A stretch of DNA of 64,000 nt, taken from positions 4,422 to 68,421 of the forward strand of contig DAOUBP010000027.1 in the NCBI GenBank assembly GCA_034432655.1, read 5' to 3'. The notes under the pieces are model-generated. The model searched no databases. It had not been told where the DNA came from and saw only the letters and a program-made list of their open reading frames with translations. The translations under genes were made by a program, and so were the position numbers. The DNA is from DAOUBP01 sp034432655 (GTDB taxonomy: Bacteria; Chloroflexota; Anaerolineae; CG2-30-64-16). Of the stretch, positions 16,208-25,243 are shown piece by piece (position 1 is the first letter of the stretch; each line of letters starts with the position of its first letter).

Positions 16208-17457
16208 AGCAAACGCTTACGCTGCGCCAGTTGTTTGCGCTCAACGCGTACTGGGTAGGGCTCTCCTTCATGTGGAACGTCTTGCACCCCATCGTCCTGC
16301 CGGCGGTGCTGCTGAACTTCGTGCCGGACGCCCGGAAGAACACCTACCTTGGCCTGTTGACCTTCGTTGGACTGGTGATCGCGATGATCGTCCAGCCGAT
16401 CTCCGGCGCGTTGAGCGACGGGTGGACCTCGCGCTTCGGCCGGCGGCGACCACTGATGGTGCTGGGCACGTCCTTCGATTTCATTTTCCTGGCGCTGCTG
16501 GCGTGGGCCGGCGGCCTGCCCTGGCTGTTTGTAGGCTACATCGGCCTTCAGCTCAGCTCCAACATCGCCCATGGCCCGGCCCAAGGGCTGCTGCCCGACG
16601 TGGTGCCGGAGCCCCAGATCGGCGCGGCCAGCGGACTGAAGATCTTCATGGACATGTTCACCATGGCAGTGGCCACCCTGACGGCCGGCTTCCTGCTCGA
16701 CCCGCAAACGCGCGACCCTACCCTGATCATGGGCCTGGTGATGGGCCTGCTGCTAGCCTCCCTGCTGGTCACCGTGCTGGGGACGCGCGAAACGCCGTCC
16801 GGTGGCACCGATCGCCAAGGCCTCGCCTGGGCGCGGCTGCGCGAGCAGTTCCGGGTTGACTTACGCCGCCACACGGCCTACTGGTGGCTGATCGCGCAAC
16901 GCTTCATCTGTCTGCTGGGCATTTACGGCATCCAACAGTTCGCGCAATACTACATCCAGGACGTGCTGCAACCGGAGAATCCGGTGCGGGACACCGGGGT
17001 GCTGATGGCCGCCATCGTCGGCGCGCTGTTGGTGCTGGCGGTGGTCGGGGGCTGGCTGACCGACCGCTTTGGCGCGCGACGCGTGACCATGATTGCGGTG
17101 CTCATCATCGCCGTGGGTTGTCCCCTGCTTCTGCTGGGCCGTGACCTGTTGCGCCTGGGGCTGTATGGCGCTGTGCTCGGCGCGGGGATGGGGTTATTCC
17201 TGACGGCGAACTGGGCGCAGGCCAATCAACTGGCGCCGGCGACCGAGGCCGGCAAATATCTGGGGCTGACCAACCTGGCCACGGCCGGCGCCGGCGCCCT
17301 GGCCCGGTTGGAAGGGCCCGTCATAGACGCGCTCAACAACGCGCAGCCCGGCGCCTGGTGGGGCTACACCGCCTTGTTCCTGTTCGGGACTGCTTGTGCC
17401 CTGGCCAGCCTGCCATTGTTGTCGAAGATCAAAGCGACGCCGGGTCAAGGCGAATGA
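16204..17457 (+). CDS. MFS transporter (GPH/SLC45-like)
   Basis: 417 residues with about 12 spans. The first cytoplasmic loop 'GALSDGWTSRFGRRRPLM' and its second-half counterpart 'GWLTDRFGARRVTMIAVLI' are the MFS A-motifs. The 'SDGWTSRFGRRRP' form is typical of glycoside-cation symporter and SLC45-type carriers, which suggests a sugar substrate. It is translationally coupled to the acyltransferase by an ATGA overlap. Its last 13 bases overlap the convergent gene on the minus strand. Confidence 0.85.
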   Translation: MKQTLTLRQLFALNAYWVGLSFMWNVLHPIVLPAVLLNFVPDARKNTYLGLLTFVGLVIAMIVQPISGALSDGWTSRFGRRRPLMVLGTSFDFIFLALLAWAGGLPWLFVGYIGLQLSSNIAHGPAQGLLPDVVPEPQIGAASGLKIFMDMFTMAVATLTAGFLLDPQTRDPTLIMGLVMGLLLASLLVTVLGTRETPSGGTDRQGLAWARLREQFRVDLRRHTAYWWLIAQRFICLLGIYGIQQFAQYYIQDVLQPENPVRDTGVLMAAIVGALLVLAVVGGWLTDRFGARRVTMIAVLIIAVGCPLLLLGRDLLRLGLYGAVLGAGMGLFLTANWAQANQLAPATEAGKYLGLTNLATAGAGALARLEGPVIDALNNAQPGAWWGYTALFLFGTACALASLPLLSKIKATPGQGE

Positions 17458-17978
17458 GGTTGCAGGAGCAGCGGCAGATACAGAGCGCGAACAGGCAGCC
17501 GCTGCTCGATGACCAGGCGTCCACCGTCGCGATCGCGAGTGGTGCTGAGGGTGTAGCCGCCGTAGATGCATCCCCATTGCTCAATGCGCCGCACGCGCGC
17601 CTGTACCCACAAGTTGTGAACGGTGTTGGGCAGCAGACCTACCGTCACCTGGGCAGGATTGCCGTAGGCGCTGAAACTGCCCGTAGCGGTGAAGACCCCT
17701 GATTCGGCCGTGACCGTCACCGCCTCACCGTTGCCGATACGCACGGTAACGATCTGCGTCAGCAATTCGGTGGGCGAGACAACCGGCTCCACCCAGAACG
17801 GCTCAGGCGTGGCCGAGGGGCAACGCGTCGGCGTAGGGGATGCCGTGGACGGCAGTGTTGCGTCGGCGGCCCCGGACGGTCCGCCGCTGACAGGAGCCAC
17901 ATCCACCGCGACAGCCGATACAAGCAGGAGCGCCAAAGCCCCAAATACGGCCAGCAGGGAGAGCCGGAGGTCCTTCAT
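17445..17978 (-). CDS. Secreted or anchored hypothetical protein
   Basis: 177 residues: an N-terminal signal segment (MKDLRLSLLAVFGALALLLV), a Thr/Pro-rich linker, a beta-rich domain and the C-terminal 'RALYLPLLLQPHSP'. Similar 'YLPL' tails are frequent on exported proteins of Anaerolineae; their role is not known to me. It starts with an ATGA overlap on the stop of the binding-protein gene and TGGAGG ahead, so it is made with that lipoprotein. Two cysteines are present but no lipobox. Function unknown. Confidence 0.6.
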   Translation of the reverse strand: MKDLRLSLLAVFGALALLLVSAVAVDVAPVSGGPSGAADATLPSTASPTPTRCPSATPEPFWVEPVVSPTELLTQIVTVRIGNGEAVTVTAESGVFTATGSFSAYGNPAQVTVGLLPNTVHNLWVQARVRRIEQWGCIYGGYTLSTTRDRDGGRLVIEQRLPVRALYLPLLLQPHSP

Positions 17979-19738
17979 CGTAACCTCCAGTATTGCAAGT
18001 GCGGCGGCCCGAACAAGGGAAAATCGAACGCTACGCCATGCTTCACCAGCACCATGCGGTCGTAGTGTTGCAACGGGATGAAGATCACAGCCTCTCGCAC
18101 CAGCAACGCTTCTGCCTGCCGGTACAACGTGGCGCGACGCGACACATCCGGTTCGGCAGCCGCCTCAGCCAACAGCCTGTCGTAATCAGCAGAAGACCAT
18201 CCTGTATACTGGAGGCGCGATCGCGGGCTGAGGACCTGCAACATGCTGGAGGGATCGGCGTAGTCCAGCACCCACCCCATGCGGTACAGATGATAGCTGC
18301 ACTCGGCGGGGCTGCGCGCGGCGCCGGCCTCGACCGGCTTGTTGCAGCTCTCCAACGCGGCCAGGTACTGCTCCCACCGGCTGGACACCAGCTGCACCGG
18401 GATGCCGATCGCTTCCAGCATCCCGGCCACGGCCTGGAAGACCGCGTCATTGTTGCCGCCCCGGTTGTACCACAGCGCCACCGGGGGCACCGGCTTGTCC
18501 GGCCCGTAACCGGCCGCGGCCAGAAACGCCCGGGCCGCGTCCAGGTCGAAGGGGTAGGTTGCCACATCCCCATCATAGCCCGCAACGCCGGGCGGGACCA
18601 TGCGCAGCGCAGGCTCATGCCACGGTTGCCCAAGCACCTCCTCGCCCAGCGCGCGGCGGTCAATGGCGCTGGCGATCGCGCGGCGGACGTTAACATCGTT
18701 GGTGGGCGGGACCTGCACGTTGAAGGCCAGGTAGCTGGTGCCCGGTTGCGCCAGCACATGCAGCTCGCGCGCGAAAGCGGGATCGGCCTGGATCCTTGCC
18801 GCTTCCTGGAGGGGAAACTCCGCCACCAGCAGGTCGCCAGCCTCGTACAACGCCAGTTGACGCGCCGGATCGGGCACGATCGGAAACTCGACGCGCGCGA
18901 TCGTCACCTGCGCAGCGTTCCAGTAAGCCGGGTTGCGGGCCAGGACAATCCGCTGGCCAGGCCTGTGCCCGGCCAGCATAAAGGGCCCGTTGGTCGGCCA
19001 GGCGGCGTCCGCCGGGGAAGAGGGGATCTTCTGCGGGGGGGCCGGCCAGAAGAGGGGCGTGGCCAGCAGCTGAGGCAAGAACGGGACAGGCCGCTCCAGG
19101 GCGATGCGCAGGGTGAGGTCGTCTACGGCTGTAATCCCTACCTGTGCGCAATCGGCCAGGTCCCCGCCGGCATAGGCCGCTGCGCCGCGGATCGGTGCCA
19201 CTTCGGTCAGCAGATAGTAGGAGGGGTTGCCCGTCACCGGGTCTAACAGCCGGCACACGCCATCAACGTAATGCTGCGCAGTCACCGGCTGCCGGTCTGA
19301 CCAGGCCAACCCGGAGCGCAAGGTAACAGTGTAAACCGTGTTGTCCGCCGAGGCCGTATAGCCGGTCGCTGCAGCCGGTGCCAGGGCCCCATCCCCGCGC
19401 AGGTTGAAGGGCCCCTCATAAAGCTGCTGCAGCACCAGCAAGCTGTTCGTGTCATAAGCCTGTTGCGGGTCCAGCGTCAACACGTCGCCGGACAAGGGGT
19501 AGATCAGTGTGCCGGCCGGCGCGTTGACGGGAGATGCATAGGTCGGCGTGGGCACTGGGGTGGCTGTGACCACCACCGTCCGCTCGATCACGCGCGTGAC
19601 CGGCACCACCTGCGTCTCAACTACCGGCACGGTGACAACTACGGGCGTGGGGGAAGGCTTCTCGCTGGCACAGCTCGTTGCAATAACGGCCACCCCCAGC
19701 AAGATCAGGATCATGAGGTTACGGCTGAAGAGCTTCAC
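17975..19738 (-). CDS. ABC transporter substrate-binding lipoprotein, family 5 (system A)
   Basis: About 587 residues of a Dpp/Opp-type (SBP_bac_5) solute receptor. A signal segment ends in a lipobox-like 'VIATSC' near residue 28, followed by a Thr/Val/Pro linker and the fold with 'YEGPFNLRGDGALAPAAATG' and 'FNVQVPPTNDVNVRRAIASA'. The GTG at 19738 is preferred because GGGAGG lies just before it. It is encoded at the end of the run that contains Rieske/cytochrome genes; the matching permeases (23108-25103) lie on the other side of those genes, and no ATPase is near. It may use ATPases of systems B or C. Ligand unknown. Confidence 0.85.
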   Translation of the reverse strand: MKLFSRNLMILILLGVAVIATSCASEKPSPTPVVVTVPVVETQVVPVTRVIERTVVVTATPVPTPTYASPVNAPAGTLIYPLSGDVLTLDPQQAYDTNSLLVLQQLYEGPFNLRGDGALAPAAATGYTASADNTVYTVTLRSGLAWSDRQPVTAQHYVDGVCRLLDPVTGNPSYYLLTEVAPIRGAAAYAGGDLADCAQVGITAVDDLTLRIALERPVPFLPQLLATPLFWPAPPQKIPSSPADAAWPTNGPFMLAGHRPGQRIVLARNPAYWNAAQVTIARVEFPIVPDPARQLALYEAGDLLVAEFPLQEAARIQADPAFARELHVLAQPGTSYLAFNVQVPPTNDVNVRRAIASAIDRRALGEEVLGQPWHEPALRMVPPGVAGYDGDVATYPFDLDAARAFLAAAGYGPDKPVPPVALWYNRGGNNDAVFQAVAGMLEAIGIPVQLVSSRWEQYLAALESCNKPVEAGAARSPAECSYHLYRMGWVLDYADPSSMLQVLSPRSRLQYTGWSSADYDRLLAEAAAEPDVSRRATLYRQAEALLVREAVIFIPLQHYDRMVLVKHGVAFDFPLFGPPHLQYWRLR

Positions 19739-20043
19739 AACACCTCCCGGGCTTCGGCTGCCAGTGTAACACAACCCGGCAGGGGCGTCAATCGGATTTG
19801 CCAGGCGGAATATAACAACGTAGAACTATCGGTAAGATCATGGTAGCCCGGCGAGAATGCAGCGCATCACGGGACGGAGGAGCCTCTTTCATCGCCGGGC
19901 GGTCCCGCCCGACACTTTTGCGCTATACCCTGCCAGGCGGCAGCCGTGCCCAGGGTGTCAGGCGGCGAGGCTTCCGTCGGTTTTCTGCTCACGCGGGGTT
20001 GTTCAGGCGACCGGCCAAAACCTCGGCCCGGACAGGCACTGCC
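19739..20043. other. Intergenic stretch with palindromic repeat fragments
   Basis: Contains a TAGCCCGGCGAGAATGC...TCATCGCCGGGCGG pair (about 19851-19908) and other GC-rich fragments. No gene is convincing. The 5' signals of the binding-protein gene should lie near 19750-19830. Confidence 0.5.
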
Positions 20044-21090
20044 TCATCTGACCGAGCCGCGCAAGGTCAGGATGAGCAGGCCGACGAGGATGGCCAGGAA
20101 GACGATCTGCGCAGGGCGGCCGGGACGGTTGAACCACTCTGCAACGCCCTCATCACTCCGGTCCAGGGTGTAGGGCAAAGCAGCCGCGACCAGCAACACC
20201 AGCAGAGGCACCAGCACCCCGGCCACAAACGGCGGGCCGATCCGTAACAGCTCCTGGACCCATAAGAAAAACCAGGGCGCCCGCGGCGCGGTTGCCAGCC
20301 CGGCGGGATTGCCTGGCGGGCCTAGCGGTGCATCGGCCAGCAGGCTCAATCCGAACAGACCGGCCAGGGTCAACAGCAGGGCGGTCACTTCCGTGCGTAT
20401 CAGCTGATCACGCCTGACGCGCGCGCTTGTCTTCCTGTGGGAGATGCCGCCATCGCGGCGGACGCGGAAGATGTGCCACGTGGCCAGGGCCAGCACCAGC
20501 CCGGCCAGGCCCAACATGTGCCAGGTGTAGAAGCGAAGCAGGGCCGGCGCGGCGACGGCCTCACCTCCCACCAGGAACCGATAAAGCGCCGGCCCGATGC
20601 CCGGCACTGCTTTGACCAGGTTGGTGCCCACCACAAACGCCCAAACCGTATCCTGGTCCCAACGCAACACGTAACCGGTGAAGTCCAACAGGATGGTCAG
20701 CAACAACAGCGCTATGCCGATCAGCCAGTTGAACCGTCGCGCTTTGTAACCGCCGCTGAAAACCACACGGGCCATGTGCAGGATCACCGTGCCGACCATC
20801 AACTGCGCCGCCCAGAAGTGCAAATTGCGCAGCAACCAGCCGAAAGGCGCCAGGTAGGTGATCTGCCGGACCGACTCGTGGGCGCCCTCAGGGGTGGGCA
20901 CGTATACAAACATCTCGATCACCCCGGTGGTGCCCAACACCAGGAACAGCAACAACGAAATGCCGCCCAGGCCGAAGGTGTAAGTGAAGCGGGCTTCCCG
21001 GGCCGGGAGCGTCGACGGGTGCAGATGAGCGTAGAAGTTGGGACGAGGGCGCGTCACAGATGATTCCCTACTGCCAGCCGCTGAACTCAT
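20044..21090 (-). CDS. Cytochrome b/b6 family protein
   Basis: Membrane cytochrome b of about 348 residues, the quinol-oxidising subunit of a bc/b6f-type complex. The N-terminal b6-like domain shows the four-helix haem cradle: His residues in 'LRNLHFWAAQLMVGTVILHM' (first pair) and 'FYTWHMLGLAG' plus 'ATWHIFRVRRDGG' (second pair). The C-terminal part has three or four further spans with a 'GPP' segment. The gene follows the Rieske gene by 35 bases in the same direction, so together they give the core of a bc complex. Identity as cytochrome b is secure; the b6f-like length split is inference. Confidence 0.9.
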   Translation of the reverse strand: MSSAAGSRESSVTRPRPNFYAHLHPSTLPAREARFTYTFGLGGISLLLFLVLGTTGVIEMFVYVPTPEGAHESVRQITYLAPFGWLLRNLHFWAAQLMVGTVILHMARVVFSGGYKARRFNWLIGIALLLLTILLDFTGYVLRWDQDTVWAFVVGTNLVKAVPGIGPALYRFLVGGEAVAAPALLRFYTWHMLGLAGLVLALATWHIFRVRRDGGISHRKTSARVRRDQLIRTEVTALLLTLAGLFGLSLLADAPLGPPGNPAGLATAPRAPWFFLWVQELLRIGPPFVAGVLVPLLVLLVAAALPYTLDRSDEGVAEWFNRPGRPAQIVFLAILVGLLILTLRGSVR

Positions 21091-21125
21091 TCGACAGCAC
21101 CGCTACAAAAGAGTGCATCTTTCCC

Positions 21126-21572
21126 CTAAACAGCCAGACGCGCGGCCGGCGCGACCGGCGCAGACCGGTCCACAAACAACAGGCCTTGCTCTGCGTCGAA
21201 CCAGAGGCGCAGCGGGCGTAAAGGTTGCGTCGCCGGGCCGGCCGTTACCCGACCGCCGGGATCAAAGCGGCTTTCATGGCATGGGCAGACAAAACCGCCT
21301 TTGGCGTTCTTTTCCACCAGGCAGCCCAGGTGGGTGCAGACGGCATCCAGCGCGTACAGGCCTTGCGCGTCGCGGCCGATATAGGCCCGCGCGGCGACAA
21401 CGTAGACCAGCCCATCCAGAGGGTAATCCTCCGGCCGGCCGACGGTGAAAACCGTGGCAGAAGCGCTCGGGGGCTGGAAAGACAGGAAGCGCATCACCTG
21501 GCCCGCGGCCGCGAGCACCGCCGTGGTCAGGGAGCCGTGCGCGAGAGCCGCCAAAAACTTACGCCGGTTCAT
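21126..21572 (-). CDS. Rieske [2Fe-2S] iron-sulfur protein
   Basis: A 148-residue Rieske subunit. Cluster ligands are in 'CTHLGCLVEK' and 'CPCHESRFDPGG', the canonical C-x-H-x2-C and C-x2-H boxes (the second includes the disulfide Cys). The N-terminus 'NRRKFLAALAHGS' reads as a twin-arginine signal-anchor, as expected for export of a folded cluster protein. The frame extends to 21707, but the upstream part is Arg/Cys-rich shadow. It overlaps the cytochrome gene upstream by 14 bases and precedes cytochrome b, so it belongs to a bc-type complex. Confidence 0.93.
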   Translation of the reverse strand: MNRRKFLAALAHGSLTTAVLAAAGQVMRFLSFQPPSASATVFTVGRPEDYPLDGLVYVVAARAYIGRDAQGLYALDAVCTHLGCLVEKNAKGGFVCPCHESRFDPGGRVTAGPATQPLRPLRLWFDAEQGLLFVDRSAPVAPAARLAV

Positions 21573-22281
21573 CTTCTGTGACCTTTCGCCGTTCCCGCCC
21601 CAAAACAATCCCCGCCAACAGCGCCAGCACGATCGCCGCCAGCATCCCCCACAGCTTCTCTTGGGGCACCGGCGGCGCCGAGATAGCCGGCGGTCCGATC
21701 TGCTCAACGGGCGAAAGACGGCCGCTCTGGTACAGCAAGAAGGCCGTCACCGCCCAATACTCCGCATCGGTGAGCGAGCCGGGCCGCTGGGGCGGCTGGG
21801 TGGCGCGCAGAAAGGTAAACAACGCCTCGGCCGTTTGAAAACGGCTGAGCCCCACCGCCGGGGGGACAACGCGCGGGATGTAGAAAGCTGCCAGCTCAGA
21901 TTTGCCCGTGTGGCACCCACGCGCCCAGCAATTCTGATGATCTTCCACCCACACCTGGCGCCACTCATCGGTCAGACCCTGTCCCCGGTCGCCATGACAG
22001 GGCATGCAGTTGTAATAGTACTGATAGCGCCCGACCTCCACCTGAGTCGGGAACTCCCCCAGGGCCGGTTGCACCAGCCGATCGGCCATGGCCGCCTGAC
22101 CCGGGTCAACGTCATGGGACAGCGGAACACCTTGCGCGCGGCGCAGCGCGCTCCGCAACCCCGCGGCTGAAACGTACCCGTTCGCCGACAGCCCGCTCGC
22201 AGTTGCCCACATCAAAAACCCTAACAGGACCATCCCGCACAACTTACCCCGTACAAGTCGGCCCATGCCCCTGGCAGCCAT
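21559..22281 (-). CDS. Dihaem-type cytochrome c with CxxCH and CX4CH (paralogue 1)
   Basis: 240 residues: N-terminal signal or anchor, one haem motif in 'YYNCMPCHGDRGQGL', a second Cys-His set in 'NCWARGCHTGK' (C-x4-CH), and a C-terminal membrane helix with a basic tail. It is related to the proteins at 22285 and at the end of 25244-27274, with the shared core CxxCHGDRGQGL, then 'EW', then NCW..-CH. It sits directly before the Rieske and cytochrome b genes, so it is likely the electron acceptor of that complex. Haem binding at CX4CH is inferred; such spacings are known in other cytochromes. Confidence 0.85.
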   Translation of the reverse strand: MAARGMGRLVRGKLCGMVLLGFLMWATASGLSANGYVSAAGLRSALRRAQGVPLSHDVDPGQAAMADRLVQPALGEFPTQVEVGRYQYYYNCMPCHGDRGQGLTDEWRQVWVEDHQNCWARGCHTGKSELAAFYIPRVVPPAVGLSRFQTAEALFTFLRATQPPQRPGSLTDAEYWAVTAFLLYQSGRLSPVEQIGPPAISAPPVPQEKLWGMLAAIVLALLAGIVLGRERRKVTEDEPA

Positions 22282-22284
22282 CGC

Positions 22285-23058
22285 CTACCCCCGCGCAGAC
22301 CAGACACGCAAGGCCGTTGCAACCAGCAAGAGGCCCATAACCGCCCCGGCAGCCACCCGCTCACCGCCGATAGCATTGTGGTACGTCTGAACCAGTTCCG
22401 GGACCAGGAGAATCCTCTGTGCCCTTTCCGGGCCCAGGACCCCATCCCCCAGGTCCACCTTGTTGGCGTCGGCCAAATAGGCGGTGAGTTCCCAATAGAC
22501 GGCGTCGGTGAAGAGGCCGGGATAGGGCCAGGGCATCTTCGCCTGCAGATAGTCGAACAACTCAGCGGCCGTCCGATAACCGCTCAACGCGCCCTCGCCC
22601 ATGATCCGCGGGGCGGTTTTCGGGATCTCGAACCCATAGGGCGGATGGCTTGGGCCGTGGCAACGGGCCTGCCAGCAGTTGCGGTCCGCCGGGTCCAGCA
22701 CGGTGCGCCATTCGGGAGTCAGGCCCTGGCCGCGATCGCCGTGGCACACCATGCAGGAGAAGTTGTAGTGCCAGTGGCCCAGTTCGATCTGGGTCGGCGG
22801 ATCGGACATGGGCGGATAGGCCAGCCGGTCCGCCGGACCCATTCCGCCGCCCGGTTCGGGGGTCGGCTGGAGGAAAGAGACAGCAGCCGGAGATCCGGCA
22901 AAAACATGCAGGGTATGACCGCCAGCGGCGACTGCGCCCCCCGTGCTGAGGATCAGCAGCAAGACGGCGGCAGCTATCAGGCCCCCCATGCTGCGGTGTC
23001 GTGAAAGGATAATTGCGGTCCGGGACGGATGACGGTGGAACGAACGGATAAGTCGCAT
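22285..23058 (-). CDS. Dihaem-type cytochrome c with CxxCH and CX4CH (paralogue 2)
   Basis: About 257 residues from the ATG at 23058. It has a signal anchor, a Pro/Gly linker, 'FSCMVCHGDRGQGLTPEW', then 'NCWQARCHGPSHPP' (CX4CH), 'YPGLFTDAVYWELTAYLADA' and a C-terminal membrane helix. It is three bases from paralogue 1. A TATAAT at 23065-23070 lies six bases before the ATG, so the transcript is probably leaderless and this gene may open the cyt c/Rieske/cyt b unit. The alternative start at 23124 would run into the permease end. Confidence 0.85.
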   Translation of the reverse strand: MRLIRSFHRHPSRTAIILSRHRSMGGLIAAAVLLLILSTGGAVAAGGHTLHVFAGSPAAVSFLQPTPEPGGGMGPADRLAYPPMSDPPTQIELGHWHYNFSCMVCHGDRGQGLTPEWRTVLDPADRNCWQARCHGPSHPPYGFEIPKTAPRIMGEGALSGYRTAAELFDYLQAKMPWPYPGLFTDAVYWELTAYLADANKVDLGDGVLGPERAQRILLVPELVQTYHNAIGGERVAAGAVMGLLLVATALRVWSARG

Positions 23059-23064
23059 GGCGCT

Positions 23065-23070
23065 ATTATA
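23065..23070 (-). promoter_or_regulatory. -10 box of a probable leaderless promoter
   Basis: TATAAT on the minus strand, with six bases (AGCGCC) before the ATG at 23058. In leaderless genes the transcript begins at the start codon. The -35 match is poor (TTCGTG). Confidence 0.5.
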
Positions 23071-23107
23071 ACACCGGGGGTGGTTTTCACGAAAGTGGAG
23101 ACTTCGA

Positions 23108-24169
23108 TTAACCCAGGATATCATTTCGGATGCGGGGATTCAGCACGATCTGCGCCAGGTCGAGGGCCAGGAGCACCGCCAGCACCAGGATGACGCTGTA
23201 GAGCGCGAAGCCCATCGCCAACGGCACATCCGGAATGACCGACATCGAGGTGACGGCCAGCTTGGAGACGCCGGGGTAGTTGAACACCCGCTCGATGATG
23301 TAGACGCCCGTTACCAATGAGGCCGCGGACAGGCCCAGGGCGGTCAGCGCGGACGGTCCGGCATTAGGGAAGATGTGCCGCCAGAGCAGCAGACGATTCG
23401 GCAGCCCCCTGGCCCGGGCCGCCGTCACGTATTCTTTCCCGATCTCCTCCACGACGGTCGCGCGCGTGACGCGCCCGAGCGTCGCCCAATGGGCCAGGCC
23501 CAGTGTAAAGGCCGGCAGCGCCAGGTGGCGCAGGGCATCCAGGACGACGTCGAAGCGGCCATTCAGCATGCCGTCAACGGTCAACAGGCCGGTGTACGTC
23601 CTGAACGCAGGGGACGCGACTGCGGACTCCAGGTTCGTGCTCAGGCGGCCGGGGGGAAACCAATGCACGCCGACGTAGAAGAGCGCCAACAGCACCAGAC
23701 CGAGGATGAACGGCGGCACGGAGGTCGCCAGGTACGCGCCGCCGCGGAAGGCCCTGTCGAAGCGCCCGCCGCGGCGCCAGCCTGCCAGCGCGCCGCTGAC
23801 CAGACCTGCGGGGGCCAACATGAGCAGTGCCATCAGCGTGAGCTCTACCGTGGCGGGCGTGCGTTGGCGCACCAGGCTCAGCACGTCAGCGCGCAGGGTC
23901 GGGCTCCACCCCCAATCGCCGCGGAGGACCTTCAGGAGCCACCGCACATACTGCACCGGGTAGGGGTCGTCCAGGCCGTACTCGTTGATGATCGCCCTGG
24001 TCATATTGGCCTGCTGTTGGGCCGTCATGTAGGGTCGTGTGCGTCTGCCCATGTACAGGCTTGCCCTCACTTCCGGCGGCGACGTCAGCAAGATGCCGTA
24101 TAGCACCGCGGTAATGATCAAGAAGGAAGCCCCCATCGTCCCTAGGCGCCGCAGTAGATAGGTGAACAT
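23108..24169 (-). CDS. ABC permease, DppB-like (system A)
   Basis: 353 residues, six spans. The first span and the 'MTAQQQANMTRAIINEYGLD' loop then 'PYPVQYVRWLLKVLRGDWGW' are the DppB/OppB pattern, and the coupling motif 'EYVTAARARGLPNRLLLWRH' contacts the ATPase. It is followed 49 bases on by the cytochrome c unit and preceded by its partner DppC, so system A's permeases are interleaved with electron-transfer genes. The substrate is probably peptides or other oligomeric solutes, as in the family. Confidence 0.9.
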   Translation of the reverse strand: MFTYLLRRLGTMGASFLIITAVLYGILLTSPPEVRASLYMGRRTRPYMTAQQQANMTRAIINEYGLDDPYPVQYVRWLLKVLRGDWGWSPTLRADVLSLVRQRTPATVELTLMALLMLAPAGLVSGALAGWRRGGRFDRAFRGGAYLATSVPPFILGLVLLALFYVGVHWFPPGRLSTNLESAVASPAFRTYTGLLTVDGMLNGRFDVVLDALRHLALPAFTLGLAHWATLGRVTRATVVEEIGKEYVTAARARGLPNRLLLWRHIFPNAGPSALTALGLSAASLVTGVYIIERVFNYPGVSKLAVTSMSVIPDVPLAMGFALYSVILVLAVLLALDLAQIVLNPRIRNDILG

Positions 24170-24182
24170 GTCCCTCTCCCCT

Positions 24183-25103
24183 TCACCGTTGCGCCAGGCG
24201 CGGGTTAAGCAGGTCGGCCAGGCCGTCGCCCACTAAGTTCCAGCCGAGGCCGAAGGCGATCAGCGCCAGGCACGCGGGTACATAGGACCACCAGTAGACC
24301 AGCGGGTTGCCGCTGAGGCCCAGAACCCAGTCGCGGTTCTCGACCAGGAGCCTGCCCCATTCGGTGGCGCCGCCGAGCCCGATGAAGGTGAAGGCGGCCT
24401 CCAGCAGGACCAGCCCGCCGATGTCGCGCGCCAGCAGCACGATGGCGGGGCTTAAGGCGTTGGGGAGGAGGTGGCGCACCTGGATGCGCAGGCCGTTGGC
24501 GCCGACGCTGCGGGCGGCCAGGACGAAGTCGCTCTGTTTGAGCTGGATGACGTTGACGTTGACCAGCCGGGCGTAGGCCATCCACGAGAACAGGATCAAC
24601 CCCACCATCACCGGGGAGATCCTCAGCCTGATCACCGCCTCTTGGATCGGGGACAACTCGATATCGTTCCCCACTTTGGGGAAGGTCTGGTAGAACAACC
24701 AGATGCCCGCGATGACCGGGAAGGTCAGAAAGGCGTCTGTGAACCGCATGAGCGCGCTGTTGACCCAGCCCCCTGCATAACCGCTGACCGTCCCGATGAT
24801 AACGCCCAGCAGCGCCGTGAGGCCGGCGGTGATCAGCCCGAAGCGCAGCGCGGATCGCGCGCCCCAAACGATCGCGTAATAGATGTCCACTTGCCGCGCC
24901 CCTGTCCCCCAAGGGGCCTCCGGGCTAGGCGGGCGAGGGGTGGGATCAGATGGACGGCCAGAGCCGCTGGCAATGCCCGGGCGTGCAGGGCCGCTGGGCG
25001 GCGCCAGCAGGGGCGCGGCGACCGCAGCGAACACGAACAGGCTGATGATGAGCAGCCCGACCAGCATCGGCCAGTACTTTAAAACGCGCTTAAGTTTTCT
25101 CAT
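24183..25103 (-). CDS. ABC permease, DppC-like (system A)
   Basis: About 306 residues from the ATG at 25103. After the first span there is a Pro-rich external segment (PSGPARPGIASGSGRPSD and on), then 'TGARQVDIYYAIVWGARSAL' and the EAA-type coupling motif 'DFVLAARSVGANGLRIQVRH'. These are standard OppC/DppC features, apart from the Pro-rich loop. It lies 13 bases upstream of its DppB partner. A 140-base gap separates it from the membrane/cytochrome fusion gene. Confidence 0.9.
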   Translation of the reverse strand: MRKLKRVLKYWPMLVGLLIISLFVFAAVAAPLLAPPSGPARPGIASGSGRPSDPTPRPPSPEAPWGTGARQVDIYYAIVWGARSALRFGLITAGLTALLGVIIGTVSGYAGGWVNSALMRFTDAFLTFPVIAGIWLFYQTFPKVGNDIELSPIQEAVIRLRISPVMVGLILFSWMAYARLVNVNVIQLKQSDFVLAARSVGANGLRIQVRHLLPNALSPAIVLLARDIGGLVLLEAAFTFIGLGGATEWGRLLVENRDWVLGLSGNPLVYWWSYVPACLALIAFGLGWNLVGDGLADLLNPRLAQR

Positions 25104-25243
25104 CAGTCCCCCAGCTCTGGAACCCGGCCAGCATCCTGAGCGGGTCCACAAGGCGACGCCCTCAACAAATCACAACCAGTCGAAGGACTTCGTCATGAGC
25201 TCAGTCGGACGATGCGGCCGTACACGATGACCGCTTCCTTCGC

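Noticed and set aside
21573..21707. Longer Rieske protein
   Set aside because: The added residues are Arg/Cys/Trp-rich and overlap the cytochrome gene in another frame. The twin-arginine signal begins at 21572.
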